Source: Glaciecola sp964418575
GTDB lineage: Bacteria > Pseudomonadota > Gammaproteobacteria > Enterobacterales > Alteromonadaceae
NCBI GenBank assembly: GCA_964418575.1
Contig: CAYQMI010000089.1
Location: forward strand, 1-14,665
DNA length: 14,665 bases
Direction: 5' to 3'
The notes under the pieces were generated by a model. The model saw only the letters and a program-made list of their open reading frames with translations. It did no database searches and was not told the origin of the DNA. Below are positions 7,726 to 14,630 of the stretch, in pieces. A program made the translations under genes and the position numbers. Each line of letters begins with the position of its first letter. Position 1 is the stretch's first letter.

Positions 7726-8716
7726 TAACAAAAGTATCTTAATAACAGGCGGAACTGGATCCTTTGGGAATCGCTTTATTCAACATTTGTTAGATAATTA
7801 TAAGCCGAAGCGCCTTATCGTGTTTTCACGCGACGAGTTAAAACAATTTGAAATGCAGCAGCGCTTTAATCAGCCAGTAATGCGTTATTTTATTGGCGAC
7901 GTGCGAGACAAAGACCGCTTGATTACGGCTTTAAACAATGTCGACTATGTTGTGCATGCAGCCGCACTTAAGCAAGTCCCCGCTGCTGAATATAATCCAA
8001 ATGAATGCATTAAAACCAATATTAATGGCGCTCAAAATGTTATTGACGCGTGTATTGCAAACGGCGTTGAAAAAGTCATAGCTTTATCGACCGATAAAGC
8101 GGCTAACCCAGTTAATTTATACGGCGCAACTAAACTTGCGTCAGACAAACTCTTTGTTGCCGCAAACAATATTGCAGGGGCTGATGGCCCTTCGTTTGCA
8201 GTTGTGCGCTATGGCAATGTGGTAGGATCTAGAGGCTCTGTGGTGCCGTTTTATCGCGACCTAATCAAACAGGGTGTTAAAAAACTGCCCGTTACGCACG
8301 AAGGAATGACGCGTTTTTGGATCACCTTGGATGAAGGTGTGGATTTTGTTGTAAAGAATTTTTCTCGTATGCAAGGCGGGGAGATATATGTACCTAAAAT
8401 TCCTTCTATTCGAATTTTAGATTTGGTTGAAGCAATGCAAGGTCATCGTGAGCACGAATTAGTTGGGATACGTCCGGGTGAAAAGCTACACGAGGTGATG
8501 GTGCCTGAGGAAATGGCGCATCACTCAATTGAGTTTGACGACCATTACGTTATTACACCCGCGATTTCGTTTAATAATTTAGATGTAAACTACAGCAACA
8601 ATAAACTGTTGGAAAAGGGCAAGGTTATGACCGAGTCTTTTGAATATCACTCAGGAACGAATCCACATTTTCTGAGCGTAGAAGAACTCGTTGAATTAGA
8701 TAAACGTACGCTTTAG
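7718..8716 (+). CDS. pseB: UDP-GlcNAc 4,6-dehydratase (inverting), PseB
   Basis: 332 aa, the family's usual length. It catalyses the first step of CMP-pseudaminic acid synthesis: UDP-GlcNAc to the UDP-4-keto-6-deoxy-L-altrose form, by dehydration with C5 epimerisation, NADP-dependent and cytosolic. Extended SDR fold: GGTGSFG nucleotide-binding loop (11-17), SRDELKQFEM (37-46, typical of the PseB/FlaA1 group), catalytic STDKA (124-128, Asp126/Lys127) with Tyr135 and Lys139 in NLYGATK. These correspond to Asp132, Lys133 and Tyr141 of H. pylori FlaA1. The C-terminal part has RFWITLDEGVDFV and IRPGEKLHEVM. The GTG start is chosen for the AGGAG spacing and the N-terminal match; ATG 7709 would add three residues. 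It overlaps the end of maf by 8 bp. CapD/WbpM-type retaining dehydratases are less likely given the short soluble form and pseC next door. Confidence 0.93.
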   Translation: MFDNKSILITGGTGSFGNRFIQHLLDNYKPKRLIVFSRDELKQFEMQQRFNQPVMRYFIGDVRDKDRLITALNNVDYVVHAAALKQVPAAEYNPNECIKTNINGAQNVIDACIANGVEKVIALSTDKAANPVNLYGATKLASDKLFVAANNIAGADGPSFAVVRYGNVVGSRGSVVPFYRDLIKQGVKKLPVTHEGMTRFWITLDEGVDFVVKNFSRMQGGEIYVPKIPSIRILDLVEAMQGHREHELVGIRPGEKLHEVMVPEEMAHHSIEFDDHYVITPAISFNNLDVNYSNNKLLEKGKVMTESFEYHSGTNPHFLSVEELVELDKRTL

Positions 8717-8753
8717 TGTTAAAAAAGCCGTTTCAATAACCCAGAGAATGCAG

Positions 8754-9899
8754 ATGATCCCCTACGGTAAGCACAATATCGACAATACTGATATCGAAGC
8801 GGTAGTTGATGTATTACAACATCACTTTCTGACGCAAGGTAGCAAAGTTCCCGCATTTGAACAGGCACTTTGTGATTATACCTCAGCGACTTATTGCACT
8901 GCTGTGAACAGCGGTACCTCGGGCTTACATGTAGCATGTTTAGCACTGGGCATAGGTCCACAAGACTATGTTTGGACTTCCCCAAACTCATTTGCGGCTT
9001 CAGCCAACTGTGCTCTTTATTGCGGAGCAAAAGTCGACTTTGTTGATATCGATTCGAAGACTCGCAATATGTGCACAATTCAATTAGAAGAAAAGTTATT
9101 AAAAGCACAACAAAATAACTGCCTACCAAAAGCCATTGTCGTAGTGCATTTTGCCGGCATTATTTGTGACATGAAAACTATTTACGCTTTGTGTAAGCCA
9201 CTGAACATCGCCATTATTGAAGACGCTGCTCATGCATTAGGTGCCTCATACAACGGCAAGGCGCTTGGAAGCTGTGAATTCTCTGATATGGCGGTGCTGA
9301 GTTTTCATCCGGTGAAGTCAATTACCACCGCAGAAGGCGGCGCAATTTTGTCGAATGACGAGAGCCTTGCGCAAGCTTGTGCGCTGTATGCAAAACACGG
9401 CATCACCCGCGACGCAGATAAAATACAGGGTGAAAACCAAGGCCCTTGGTATTATCAACAGCTGGCCCTTGGCTACAATTATCGCTTGAGCGATTTACAA
9501 GCTGCTTTAGGCATCAGCCAACTTGCTCGTCTCGATAGTTTCATTCAACAGCGCAGAGCTTTAGTGGCTCGCTACTTTGAAGGCTTGAAAGGCTTGCCCC
9601 TTACTCTGCCCAAAGCGAGTGAGTTAGAAAATAGTAGTTGGCATTTGTTTATGGTTGAGCTTGAAAAGCACGACCGTAAAACAATTTACCAGCAGCTACA
9701 TGAAGCAGGCGTTGCAGTAAATGTGCACTATATCCCAATTCACTGCCATCCATATTATGCGTCCTTAGGTTTTAAATCAGAGGACTTTCCTGCAGCGCTT
9801 AAGTTTTATCAGAATGCTTTAACTCTGCCGCTTTACGTAGGTTTAACACACGCGGAACAAGATAAGGTTATTGCTTGTTTAAAGAGACTTTTAGCGTAA
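8754..9899 (+). CDS. pseC: Pseudaminic acid pathway aminotransferase PseC
   Basis: 381 aa, PLP-dependent DegT/DnrJ/EryC1 fold. It transfers an amino group from glutamate to C4 of the PseB product, giving UDP-4-amino-4,6-dideoxy-N-acetyl-altrosamine. Marks: NSGTSGLH (52-59) for phosphate binding, TSPNSFAASANCALYCGA (75-92), EDAAHALGA (156-164) with the Asp that holds the pyridine nitrogen, and SFHPVKSITTAEGG (183-196), where Lys188 forms the Schiff base. The C-terminal part has VHYIPIH and the usual small-domain signatures. ATG 8754 is preferred over ATG 8748 because MIPYGKHNID matches family N-termini and the weak GAGA (8744-8747) is better spaced. It lies 37 bp after pseB and is last in the operon. 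The other Pse enzymes are absent from the window. Confidence 0.92.
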   Translation: MIPYGKHNIDNTDIEAVVDVLQHHFLTQGSKVPAFEQALCDYTSATYCTAVNSGTSGLHVACLALGIGPQDYVWTSPNSFAASANCALYCGAKVDFVDIDSKTRNMCTIQLEEKLLKAQQNNCLPKAIVVVHFAGIICDMKTIYALCKPLNIAIIEDAAHALGASYNGKALGSCEFSDMAVLSFHPVKSITTAEGGAILSNDESLAQACALYAKHGITRDADKIQGENQGPWYYQQLALGYNYRLSDLQAALGISQLARLDSFIQQRRALVARYFEGLKGLPLTLPKASELENSSWHLFMVELEKHDRKTIYQQLHEAGVAVNVHYIPIHCHPYYASLGFKSEDFPAALKFYQNALTLPLYVGLTHAEQDKVIACLKRLLA

Positions 9900-9926
9900 G
9901 TGCACTTCGTATTTAGCTGACAATAA

Positions 9927-10031
9927 GCCACATCGGAAGCACATCACATCATTAGCAATGAAGCCGACTACTCAAAATTTGTACAAAAAACTAGCGATAG
10001 TTGGCTAGCAAAGCACCCGCAATACCTTTGA
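9927..10031 (+). pseudogene. Possible C-terminal gene remnant after pseC
   Basis: Between pseC and flrA one frame stays open for 34 codons between stops at 9924 and 10029. It reads as ordinary protein (ending SDSWLAKHPQYL) but has no ATG and no ribosome-binding site. It could be the tail of a deleted gene, for instance a further sugar-pathway gene, or chance. The product is not recognised. The rest of 9900-10138 shows no gene and no intrinsic terminator for pseC. Confidence 0.2.
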
Positions 10032-10067
10032 ATTTACAGCGCATTTTTTAATCACTTAGATTTAATT

Positions 10068-10097
10068 GTGTCATTAAAGCGACGTTTTCGGTAATAT
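10068..10097 (+). promoter_or_regulatory. Possible flrA promoter with overlapping FleQ-type box
   Basis: GTGTCA (10068-10073, weak -35), 18 bases, then TAATAT (10092-10097, -10). GTCATTAAAGCGAC at 10070-10083 agrees with the Pseudomonas FleQ box, as remembered (GTCANTAAATTGAC), except at two positions, and it would cover the -35. If both are real, FlrA could repress its own gene. Both elements are weak on their own. Confidence 0.35.
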
Positions 10098-10138
10098 CTA
10101 GCCCATTAAAACCTCGCAATATGGAAAAGTCATCGGCT

Positions 10139-11608
10139 ATGAGTGATATTTTGATTATCAGTGACAATCAAACGCGCATTGATTACCTAAATACGGTGTT
10201 AACATTTTTAGGTGAAAACTGTCGTTTTTGTAACTACTCAGAATGCCTTCAAACCTTCGGTAAAGGCGACAACTGGTCTGCTATATTAATTGATGGCGAG
10301 ATGCCTGAAGTTGCTGAAGATGTCATTGAAAAATTCCCCGAAAGTCCTTTTATTAATATTGGCTTTCAGTTGAGCGGTGAGCGCGAGTTCAAAAATATGA
10401 TGGGCTCATTATTTGAGCCTATTACTTACCCGAATTTAAACGACCTTTTGCTCAAAAGCAGAGACTACTACACGGCAAACCGCCCATTAGATACCCTTGT
10501 ATCTGGCAAAACTAAGCTGTTTAGAAGCTTAGTAGGTAACAGCGTAGGTATTACCCAAGTAAGAGAACTCATTGAGCAAGTTGCTCCTGTTGAAGCCAAT
10601 GTATTAATTTTGGGTGAGTCTGGCACCGGTAAAGAAGTAATTGCGCGTAATTTGCATTATATGTCGAAGCGCCAAAAAGGACCTTTTGTGCCGGTAAACT
10701 GCGGTGCAATCCCCGGTGACTTGTTAGAAAGTGAATTGTTCGGCCATGAAAAAGGGGCGTTTACTGGTGCGGTTAGCGCACGCAAAGGACGCTTCGAAAT
10801 GGCTGAAGGCGGGACCCTGTTTTTAGATGAAATAGGCGATATGCCTCTGCAAATGCAGGTAAAGTTATTGCGTGTATTGCAAGAGCGCATATTTGAGCGA
10901 GTAGGCGGCACAAAAACCCTTAATTGCGATGTTCGCATAATCGCTGCAACTCACAGAAACTTAGAAGATATGATAACAGAGGGCACTTTCCGCGAAGATT
11001 TGTTCTACCGCTTAAATGTGTTCCCTATTGAGTCTCCAGCTCTTCGTGAGCGTGCTCAAGACATTCCTTTGCTATTGCAAGAGTTAGCGTCACGTTTAGA
11101 AGGTAGCAAGCAAAATTCAGTGCGTTTCACACAAGAGGCGATGCGTTCGCTCATGGCTCATCAATGGCCAGGTAACGTAAGAGAGTTGTCAAACCTTGTG
11201 GAACGACTTTCTATATTGCATCCAAAACAAGTGATTGATTTGGAACATTTGCCGCACAAATATCAGTACGATGAGCAAGGCGCGCAGCAGCCACTCGCTG
11301 CAAGCAAGCAAGATGAAAATGCAGAGCGCGACGCTATCAATGCGATGTTTAAATATGCTGAAGCCAATCCTATTAGCGCAGACAGCCATCTCCCAGTGGC
11401 AGCAGACACCACATTGCCCAGTGACGGTGTTAACTTAAAAGAGTATTTGTCTGATTTGGAGATCAGTTTGATTCGCCAAGCATTAGATAAGCAAGACTGG
11501 GTTGTAGCAAGAGCTGCCGACCAGCTTGGAATGCGCAGAACTACTTTGGTAGAAAAGATGCGCAAATATGAAATTTCTCGTCAAAAAGAAACTGGCGAAA
11601 GCGAATAG
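10139..11608 (+). CDS. flrA: Master flagellar regulator FlrA/FleQ (sigma-54 activator)
   Basis: 489 aa, close to FleQ and FlrA in length. An NtrC-type activator at the top of the polar flagellar cascade. N-terminal FleQ/REC-like domain (1-110); AAA+ domain (about 125-365) with LFRSLVG (127-133), Walker A GESGTGKE (159-166), GAFTGA (206-211, sigma-54 contact), Walker B GTLFLDE (225-231) and FREDLFYRLNVFP (284-296); C-terminal Fis-type HTH (about 455-478, VVARAADQLGMRRTTLVEKM). The LFRS segment and RN (170-171) are the positions used by FleQ for c-di-GMP, so c-di-GMP control is likely. The REC domain keeps an Asp in DGEMP (Asp52), but the usual Lys is replaced (LFEPI). ATG 10139 gives the family N-terminus (MSDILIISDN) with GGAAAAG upstream; ATG 10121 would add six residues and has no ribosome-binding site. 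Confidence 0.94.
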   Translation: MSDILIISDNQTRIDYLNTVLTFLGENCRFCNYSECLQTFGKGDNWSAILIDGEMPEVAEDVIEKFPESPFINIGFQLSGEREFKNMMGSLFEPITYPNLNDLLLKSRDYYTANRPLDTLVSGKTKLFRSLVGNSVGITQVRELIEQVAPVEANVLILGESGTGKEVIARNLHYMSKRQKGPFVPVNCGAIPGDLLESELFGHEKGAFTGAVSARKGRFEMAEGGTLFLDEIGDMPLQMQVKLLRVLQERIFERVGGTKTLNCDVRIIAATHRNLEDMITEGTFREDLFYRLNVFPIESPALRERAQDIPLLLQELASRLEGSKQNSVRFTQEAMRSLMAHQWPGNVRELSNLVERLSILHPKQVIDLEHLPHKYQYDEQGAQQPLAASKQDENAERDAINAMFKYAEANPISADSHLPVAADTTLPSDGVNLKEYLSDLEISLIRQALDKQDWVVARAADQLGMRRTTLVEKMRKYEISRQKETGESE

Positions 11609-11643
11609 CAAACTACGCACTTAGCCGTGTTGTCTCGCGATTC

Positions 11644-11667
11644 TTGACAATAAATTGACAGCGTCAA
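11644..11667 (+). promoter_or_regulatory. FlrA/FleQ-type binding box upstream of flrBC
   Basis: GACAATAAATTGAC (11646-11659) matches the FleQ box consensus GTCANTAAATTGAC, as remembered, except at the second base. It is followed by a half-site forming TTGAC-AGC-GTCAA (11655-11667), and a further TTGAC begins at 11644, 11 bp before the next. The centre is about 85 bp upstream of the predicted sigma-54 start, a normal enhancer distance. FlrA encoded immediately upstream is the obvious ligand. Confidence 0.6.
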
Positions 11668-11710
11668 AAACTCAATTCTAGTTAAGTTGTTGAATTTTAT
11701 ATAATAAATA

Positions 11711-11728
11711 TTGGCACACTGAATGCAT
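11711..11728 (+). promoter_or_regulatory. Sigma-54 promoter of flrBC
   Basis: TTGGCACACTGAATGCAT: GG at 11713-11714 and GC at 11725-11726 with exactly 10 bases between, and a full TGGCAC -24 element. The -12 element (ATGCAT) is acceptable. Predicted start near 11738, giving a short leader of about 27 nt before flrB. This fits FlrA/sigma-54 control of flrBC known in Vibrio. Confidence 0.85.
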
Positions 11729-11760
11729 TACTCATGAAAAACGAATTTATGAGTAATGCA
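11724..11760. repeat. 12-bp perfect inverted repeat across the flrB promoter and start region
   Basis: TGCATTACTCAT (11724-11735) and ATGAGTAATGCA (11749-11760) are exact reverse complements around a 13-base loop. The left arm contains the sigma-54 -12 GC. The right arm contains the only Shine-Dalgarno-like GAG and an ATG (11756), and ends 4 bases before the chosen flrB ATG. It may be a DNA operator or an RNA hairpin. There is no U-tract, so it is not an intrinsic terminator. Confidence 0.8.
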
Positions 11761-11764
11761 GTAT

Positions 11765-13162
11765 ATGTCCACTTTATCTTTTAATACCGAAACTAGCGCG
11801 CAATTTGATGATCTTATTGAGTATCGCATGGTTTCTTCCATTCGCGACGTATACGCCAAGCGTACTTCCTTATCTGCAGATGCATCAGCTATTAATTCAT
11901 TGAGTGGTGCTGCCAAGTCAGATGTAGATCAAAACTCTTGCCCTAGATGTGAAAGCAAAAATCAAATTGACAGTAAGGATTCTGTAAGTGCTTCTAAAGC
12001 AAATAACGCATCCTCAGAAGAACCCGACGATAAAGCGTTAAACCCCAATCGCTTTTCTCATCTGCTGTCGGTTATGCCTGCTGGCGTGCTTGTGATTGAT
12101 CATCGCGGTACCGTAAGTTTAGCAAACAAGCAGGCTAGTGCGCTTTTAGAAGAGCCGCTCGAAGGGCAGCTTTGGCGAGACGTAATTGCTCGCGCTTTTA
12201 GGCCACAAGCAGATGATGGTCATGAAGTATCTATGCGCAACGGCAAACGCGTTAAGATAGATATCTCACCACTGACCGAAGAAAAAGGTCAACTCATCGT
12301 CATCACAGATTTAACCGAAACGCGCCAAATGCAGCAGCGTTTAAGTCATATGCAGCGCCTGTCTTCTTTAGGCAAGATGGTGGCTTCTCTGGCGCATCAG
12401 GTAAGAACGCCGCTATCATCTGCATTGTTATATGCAGAGAACATTAAAAGTGTGCAGCCGGCACTGAGCACTACAGCGCGTTTTAGCGAAAAACTTATCA
12501 TGCGCTTAAAAGACTTGGAGTCTCAAGTGAACGATATGCTGTTGTTTGCTAAAAGCGGTGATAACCACATCGTAAAATCTATGACTTCTAAGGATGTTGC
12601 TAGCGCCAGTGTTAGCAATTTAGAGCCGCAGTTTGAACAGCTTGACGTGAAACTTGACATCGTTAACAAGGTAAAAGATGCGCCTTTGCTTTGCAATATT
12701 AGTGCGCTATCAGGCGCGATAGGTAATCTCTTGGGCAATGCTCTTCAAGCTGTTAGCTATGCTGAACCATTGATAGATTCGGTATCAGGAAGTCCGCAGG
12801 CGCATCGCGTCACTCTTGAGGTAAGTCGTCAAACAATTGAGCATAAAGACTACGTTAAATTTGCAGTCAGCGATACCGGCCCTGGTGTTGATGAAGAAGC
12901 GATTAAACGTATTTTTGAACCCTTTTATACCACTAAATCTCAAGGCACGGGCCTAGGTTTGGCGGTAGTCAATACAGTTGCAAAATCCCATAAAGGCTTT
13001 GTTCATTGCGAAAACAAAGGCCATAAGCGAGGTGCGGTATTTTCAATTTCAATTCCGCTAAGCCCGGCTATGCACACCGGTGATTCTAATATCACTACGT
13101 TAAAACCGTCTAAGGCAGAGACTGTTGCCCAACCAGTGAATCAACAAGGAGTCAGCGCATGA
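11765..13162 (+). CDS. flrB: Soluble PAS-domain flagellar histidine kinase FlrB/FleS
   Basis: 465 aa with no membrane segments, so it acts in the cytoplasm. It autophosphorylates and passes phosphate to FlrC, encoded next. Order: short N-terminal helix region (1-35); polar low-complexity linker (about 36-92) with CPRC at 59-62; PAS domain (about 95-185, MPAGVLVIDHRGTVSLAN); HisKA helix pair with the H-box LAHQVRTPLSS (His211); HATPase_c with N-box GNLLGNALQAV (320-330), G1 SDTGPGV (369-375) and FEPFYTTKSQGTGLGL (384-399). The C-terminal tail (about 432-465) is disordered. It is longer than remembered FleS/FlrB lengths, mostly through the linker. ATG 11765 is chosen; ATG 11756 is in frame but lies inside the inverted repeat and would add three residues. 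The ribosome-binding site is weak. It overlaps flrC by 4 bp. Confidence 0.92.
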   Translation: MSTLSFNTETSAQFDDLIEYRMVSSIRDVYAKRTSLSADASAINSLSGAAKSDVDQNSCPRCESKNQIDSKDSVSASKANNASSEEPDDKALNPNRFSHLLSVMPAGVLVIDHRGTVSLANKQASALLEEPLEGQLWRDVIARAFRPQADDGHEVSMRNGKRVKIDISPLTEEKGQLIVITDLTETRQMQQRLSHMQRLSSLGKMVASLAHQVRTPLSSALLYAENIKSVQPALSTTARFSEKLIMRLKDLESQVNDMLLFAKSGDNHIVKSMTSKDVASASVSNLEPQFEQLDVKLDIVNKVKDAPLLCNISALSGAIGNLLGNALQAVSYAEPLIDSVSGSPQAHRVTLEVSRQTIEHKDYVKFAVSDTGPGVDEEAIKRIFEPFYTTKSQGTGLGLAVVNTVAKSHKGFVHCENKGHKRGAVFSISIPLSPAMHTGDSNITTLKPSKAETVAQPVNQQGVSA

Positions 13163-14520
13163 CTAAAACTAAAGTACTCATAGTAGAAGACGATCATGGC
13201 CTAAGAGAGGCATTAGTAGATACGCTTTTATTAGGTGGATACGAGGTGACTCCTGTGGAAAGCGCAGAGTCTGCTATGGTAAAACTTTCTTCTGCAAAGT
13301 TTGATTTAGTGGTTAGCGATATTCAAATGCAGGGCATGAATGGTTTGTCTTTGTTAAAAAGTGTGAAAAACAAATATCCTAAACTTCCGGTCATTCTCAT
13401 GACTGCCTTTGCCAATATAAACGATGCTATTCAAGCAATGCGAGATGGCGCAACAGATTATTTATCTAAACCTTTTGCTCCTCAAGTTTTACTTAATTTA
13501 GTAGGGCGATATGCACCTGCACAAAAAGTAGAGTCAACACAGCCAATCGTTGCCGACCAAAGCAGTATCAATATGCTGAGTTTGGCGCGTAAAGTGGCTA
13601 AATCGGATGCGACGGTAATGGTCTTAGGCCCAAGTGGCTCAGGTAAAGAAGTGATTTCTCGCTATATACACGACCAGTCTGCACGCAGCGAATGCCCATT
13701 TGTGGCGATTAACTGCGCAGCTATTCCAGAAAACATGTTAGAAGCAACATTATTTGGCTATGAAAAAGGTGCATTCACTGGCGCGATTCAAGCTTGCCCA
13801 GGTAAGTTTGAGCAGGCGCAAGACGGCACCATATTGCTCGATGAAATCACTGAAATGGATATGGCGCTGCAGTCTAAATTATTGCGCGTATTACAAGAGC
13901 GCGAAGTTGAGCGTTTAGGTGCTCGCAAAACCATTTCTTTAAATGTACGCGTGATTGCGACCAGTAACCGTGATTTAAAAGAGGCAGTGGCGCAAGGTAA
14001 GTTCAGAGAAGATTTATATTATCGCTTAAATGTATTTCCGATTACTTGGTTGCCTTTGGCGCAGCGCAAAGACGACATCGTACCTTTGGCTAATCATTTA
14101 ATTGCTCGTCATAGCAGAGCACAAAATTTACCGATCGCACAACTCAGTGCTTCAGCTCAACATAAGCTGCTTAACCATAGCTGGCCTGGCAACGTTCGAG
14201 AGTTAGAAAATGTGATTCAGCGAGCGCTAATTTTAGCTGAAAATACGCAAATTGATGCTGCGGACTTATTAATTGAACCGGCGAATACTTCGATTGATAC
14301 AAGCCACACACAATATTTTGCTCAAGTTGAAGCGGAAGATCCCGATAACAAGTTATTAGGGTCGGAACTAAAATATCAAGAACACCAAATTATTTTAGAC
14401 GCGCTACAGGTTTACAACGGTAAGCGCAAAGACGTAGCTGAAAAGCTCGGTATCAGCCCTAGAACACTTCGTTATAAACTCGCAAAAATGCGCGAGTCTG
14501 GCATTGAGGTGCCAAATTAA
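13159..14520 (+). CDS. flrC: Flagellar response regulator FlrC/FleR (sigma-54 activator)
   Basis: 453 aa, NtrC family. REC domain (1-120) with acidic pocket Glu10-Asp11-Asp12, phospho-acceptor Asp54 (VVSDIQM), Thr82 and Lys104 (LSKPF), all intact. AAA+ domain (about 130-365) with Walker A GPSGSGKE (157-164), GAFTGA (204-209), Walker B GTILLDE (223-229) and FREDLYYRLNVFP (282-294). C-terminal Fis-type HTH (about 422-445, KRKDVAEKLGISPRTLRYKL). Phosphorylated by FlrB, it should activate sigma-54 promoters for later hook-basal body genes. AAGGAG at 13146-13151 lies 7 bases before the ATG, which overlaps the flrB stop as ATGA, so the pair is translationally coupled. Unlike FlrA here, its phosphorelay residues are complete. 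Confidence 0.95.
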   Translation: MTKTKVLIVEDDHGLREALVDTLLLGGYEVTPVESAESAMVKLSSAKFDLVVSDIQMQGMNGLSLLKSVKNKYPKLPVILMTAFANINDAIQAMRDGATDYLSKPFAPQVLLNLVGRYAPAQKVESTQPIVADQSSINMLSLARKVAKSDATVMVLGPSGSGKEVISRYIHDQSARSECPFVAINCAAIPENMLEATLFGYEKGAFTGAIQACPGKFEQAQDGTILLDEITEMDMALQSKLLRVLQEREVERLGARKTISLNVRVIATSNRDLKEAVAQGKFREDLYYRLNVFPITWLPLAQRKDDIVPLANHLIARHSRAQNLPIAQLSASAQHKLLNHSWPGNVRELENVIQRALILAENTQIDAADLLIEPANTSIDTSHTQYFAQVEAEDPDNKLLGSELKYQEHQIILDALQVYNGKRKDVAEKLGISPRTLRYKLAKMRESGIEVPN

Positions 14521-14576
14521 GCTTAGCCTTAATTCACAATTTTGTAAGCAGAATGATATGGATATCAATCCCTATT

Positions 14577-14603
14577 GCCGCCTTTATTAGGCGGCTTTTT
14601 TTT
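14577..14603 (+). terminator. Strong intrinsic terminator after flrBC
   Basis: GCCGCC (14577-14582), 7-base loop, GGCGGC (14590-14595), then eight T. It lies 56 bp after the flrC stop and closes the flrBC operon. Nothing else coding is seen between 14521 and the window end. Confidence 0.93.
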
Positions 14604-14614
14604 GCTTCTCAGCA

Positions 14615-14630
14615 TGGTCCTTGAAGAGCA
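14615..14630 (+). promoter_or_regulatory. Possible sigma-54 promoter for the next flagellar operon
   Basis: TGGTCCTTGAAGAGCA has GG (14616-14617) and GC (14628-14629) 10 bases apart. The -24 element departs from TGGCAC at two positions (TGGTCC), and the -12 element lacks the TT of TTGCA. The position straight after a terminator, and the usual gene order (fliE after flrC/fleR), support it. AGGA near 14661-14664 could be the ribosome-binding site of a gene starting just outside the window. Confidence 0.35.

Noticed and set aside
8719..9129. Minus-strand open frame of 136 codons opposite pseC
   Set aside because: The product is Cys/Arg/Tyr-rich with no family likeness, and it lies wholly against conserved PseC sequence, so it is a shadow frame.
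9991..10008. CTAGC/GCTAG hairpin as a pseC terminator
   Set aside because: Only 5 bp with an 8-base loop and no T-tract follows.
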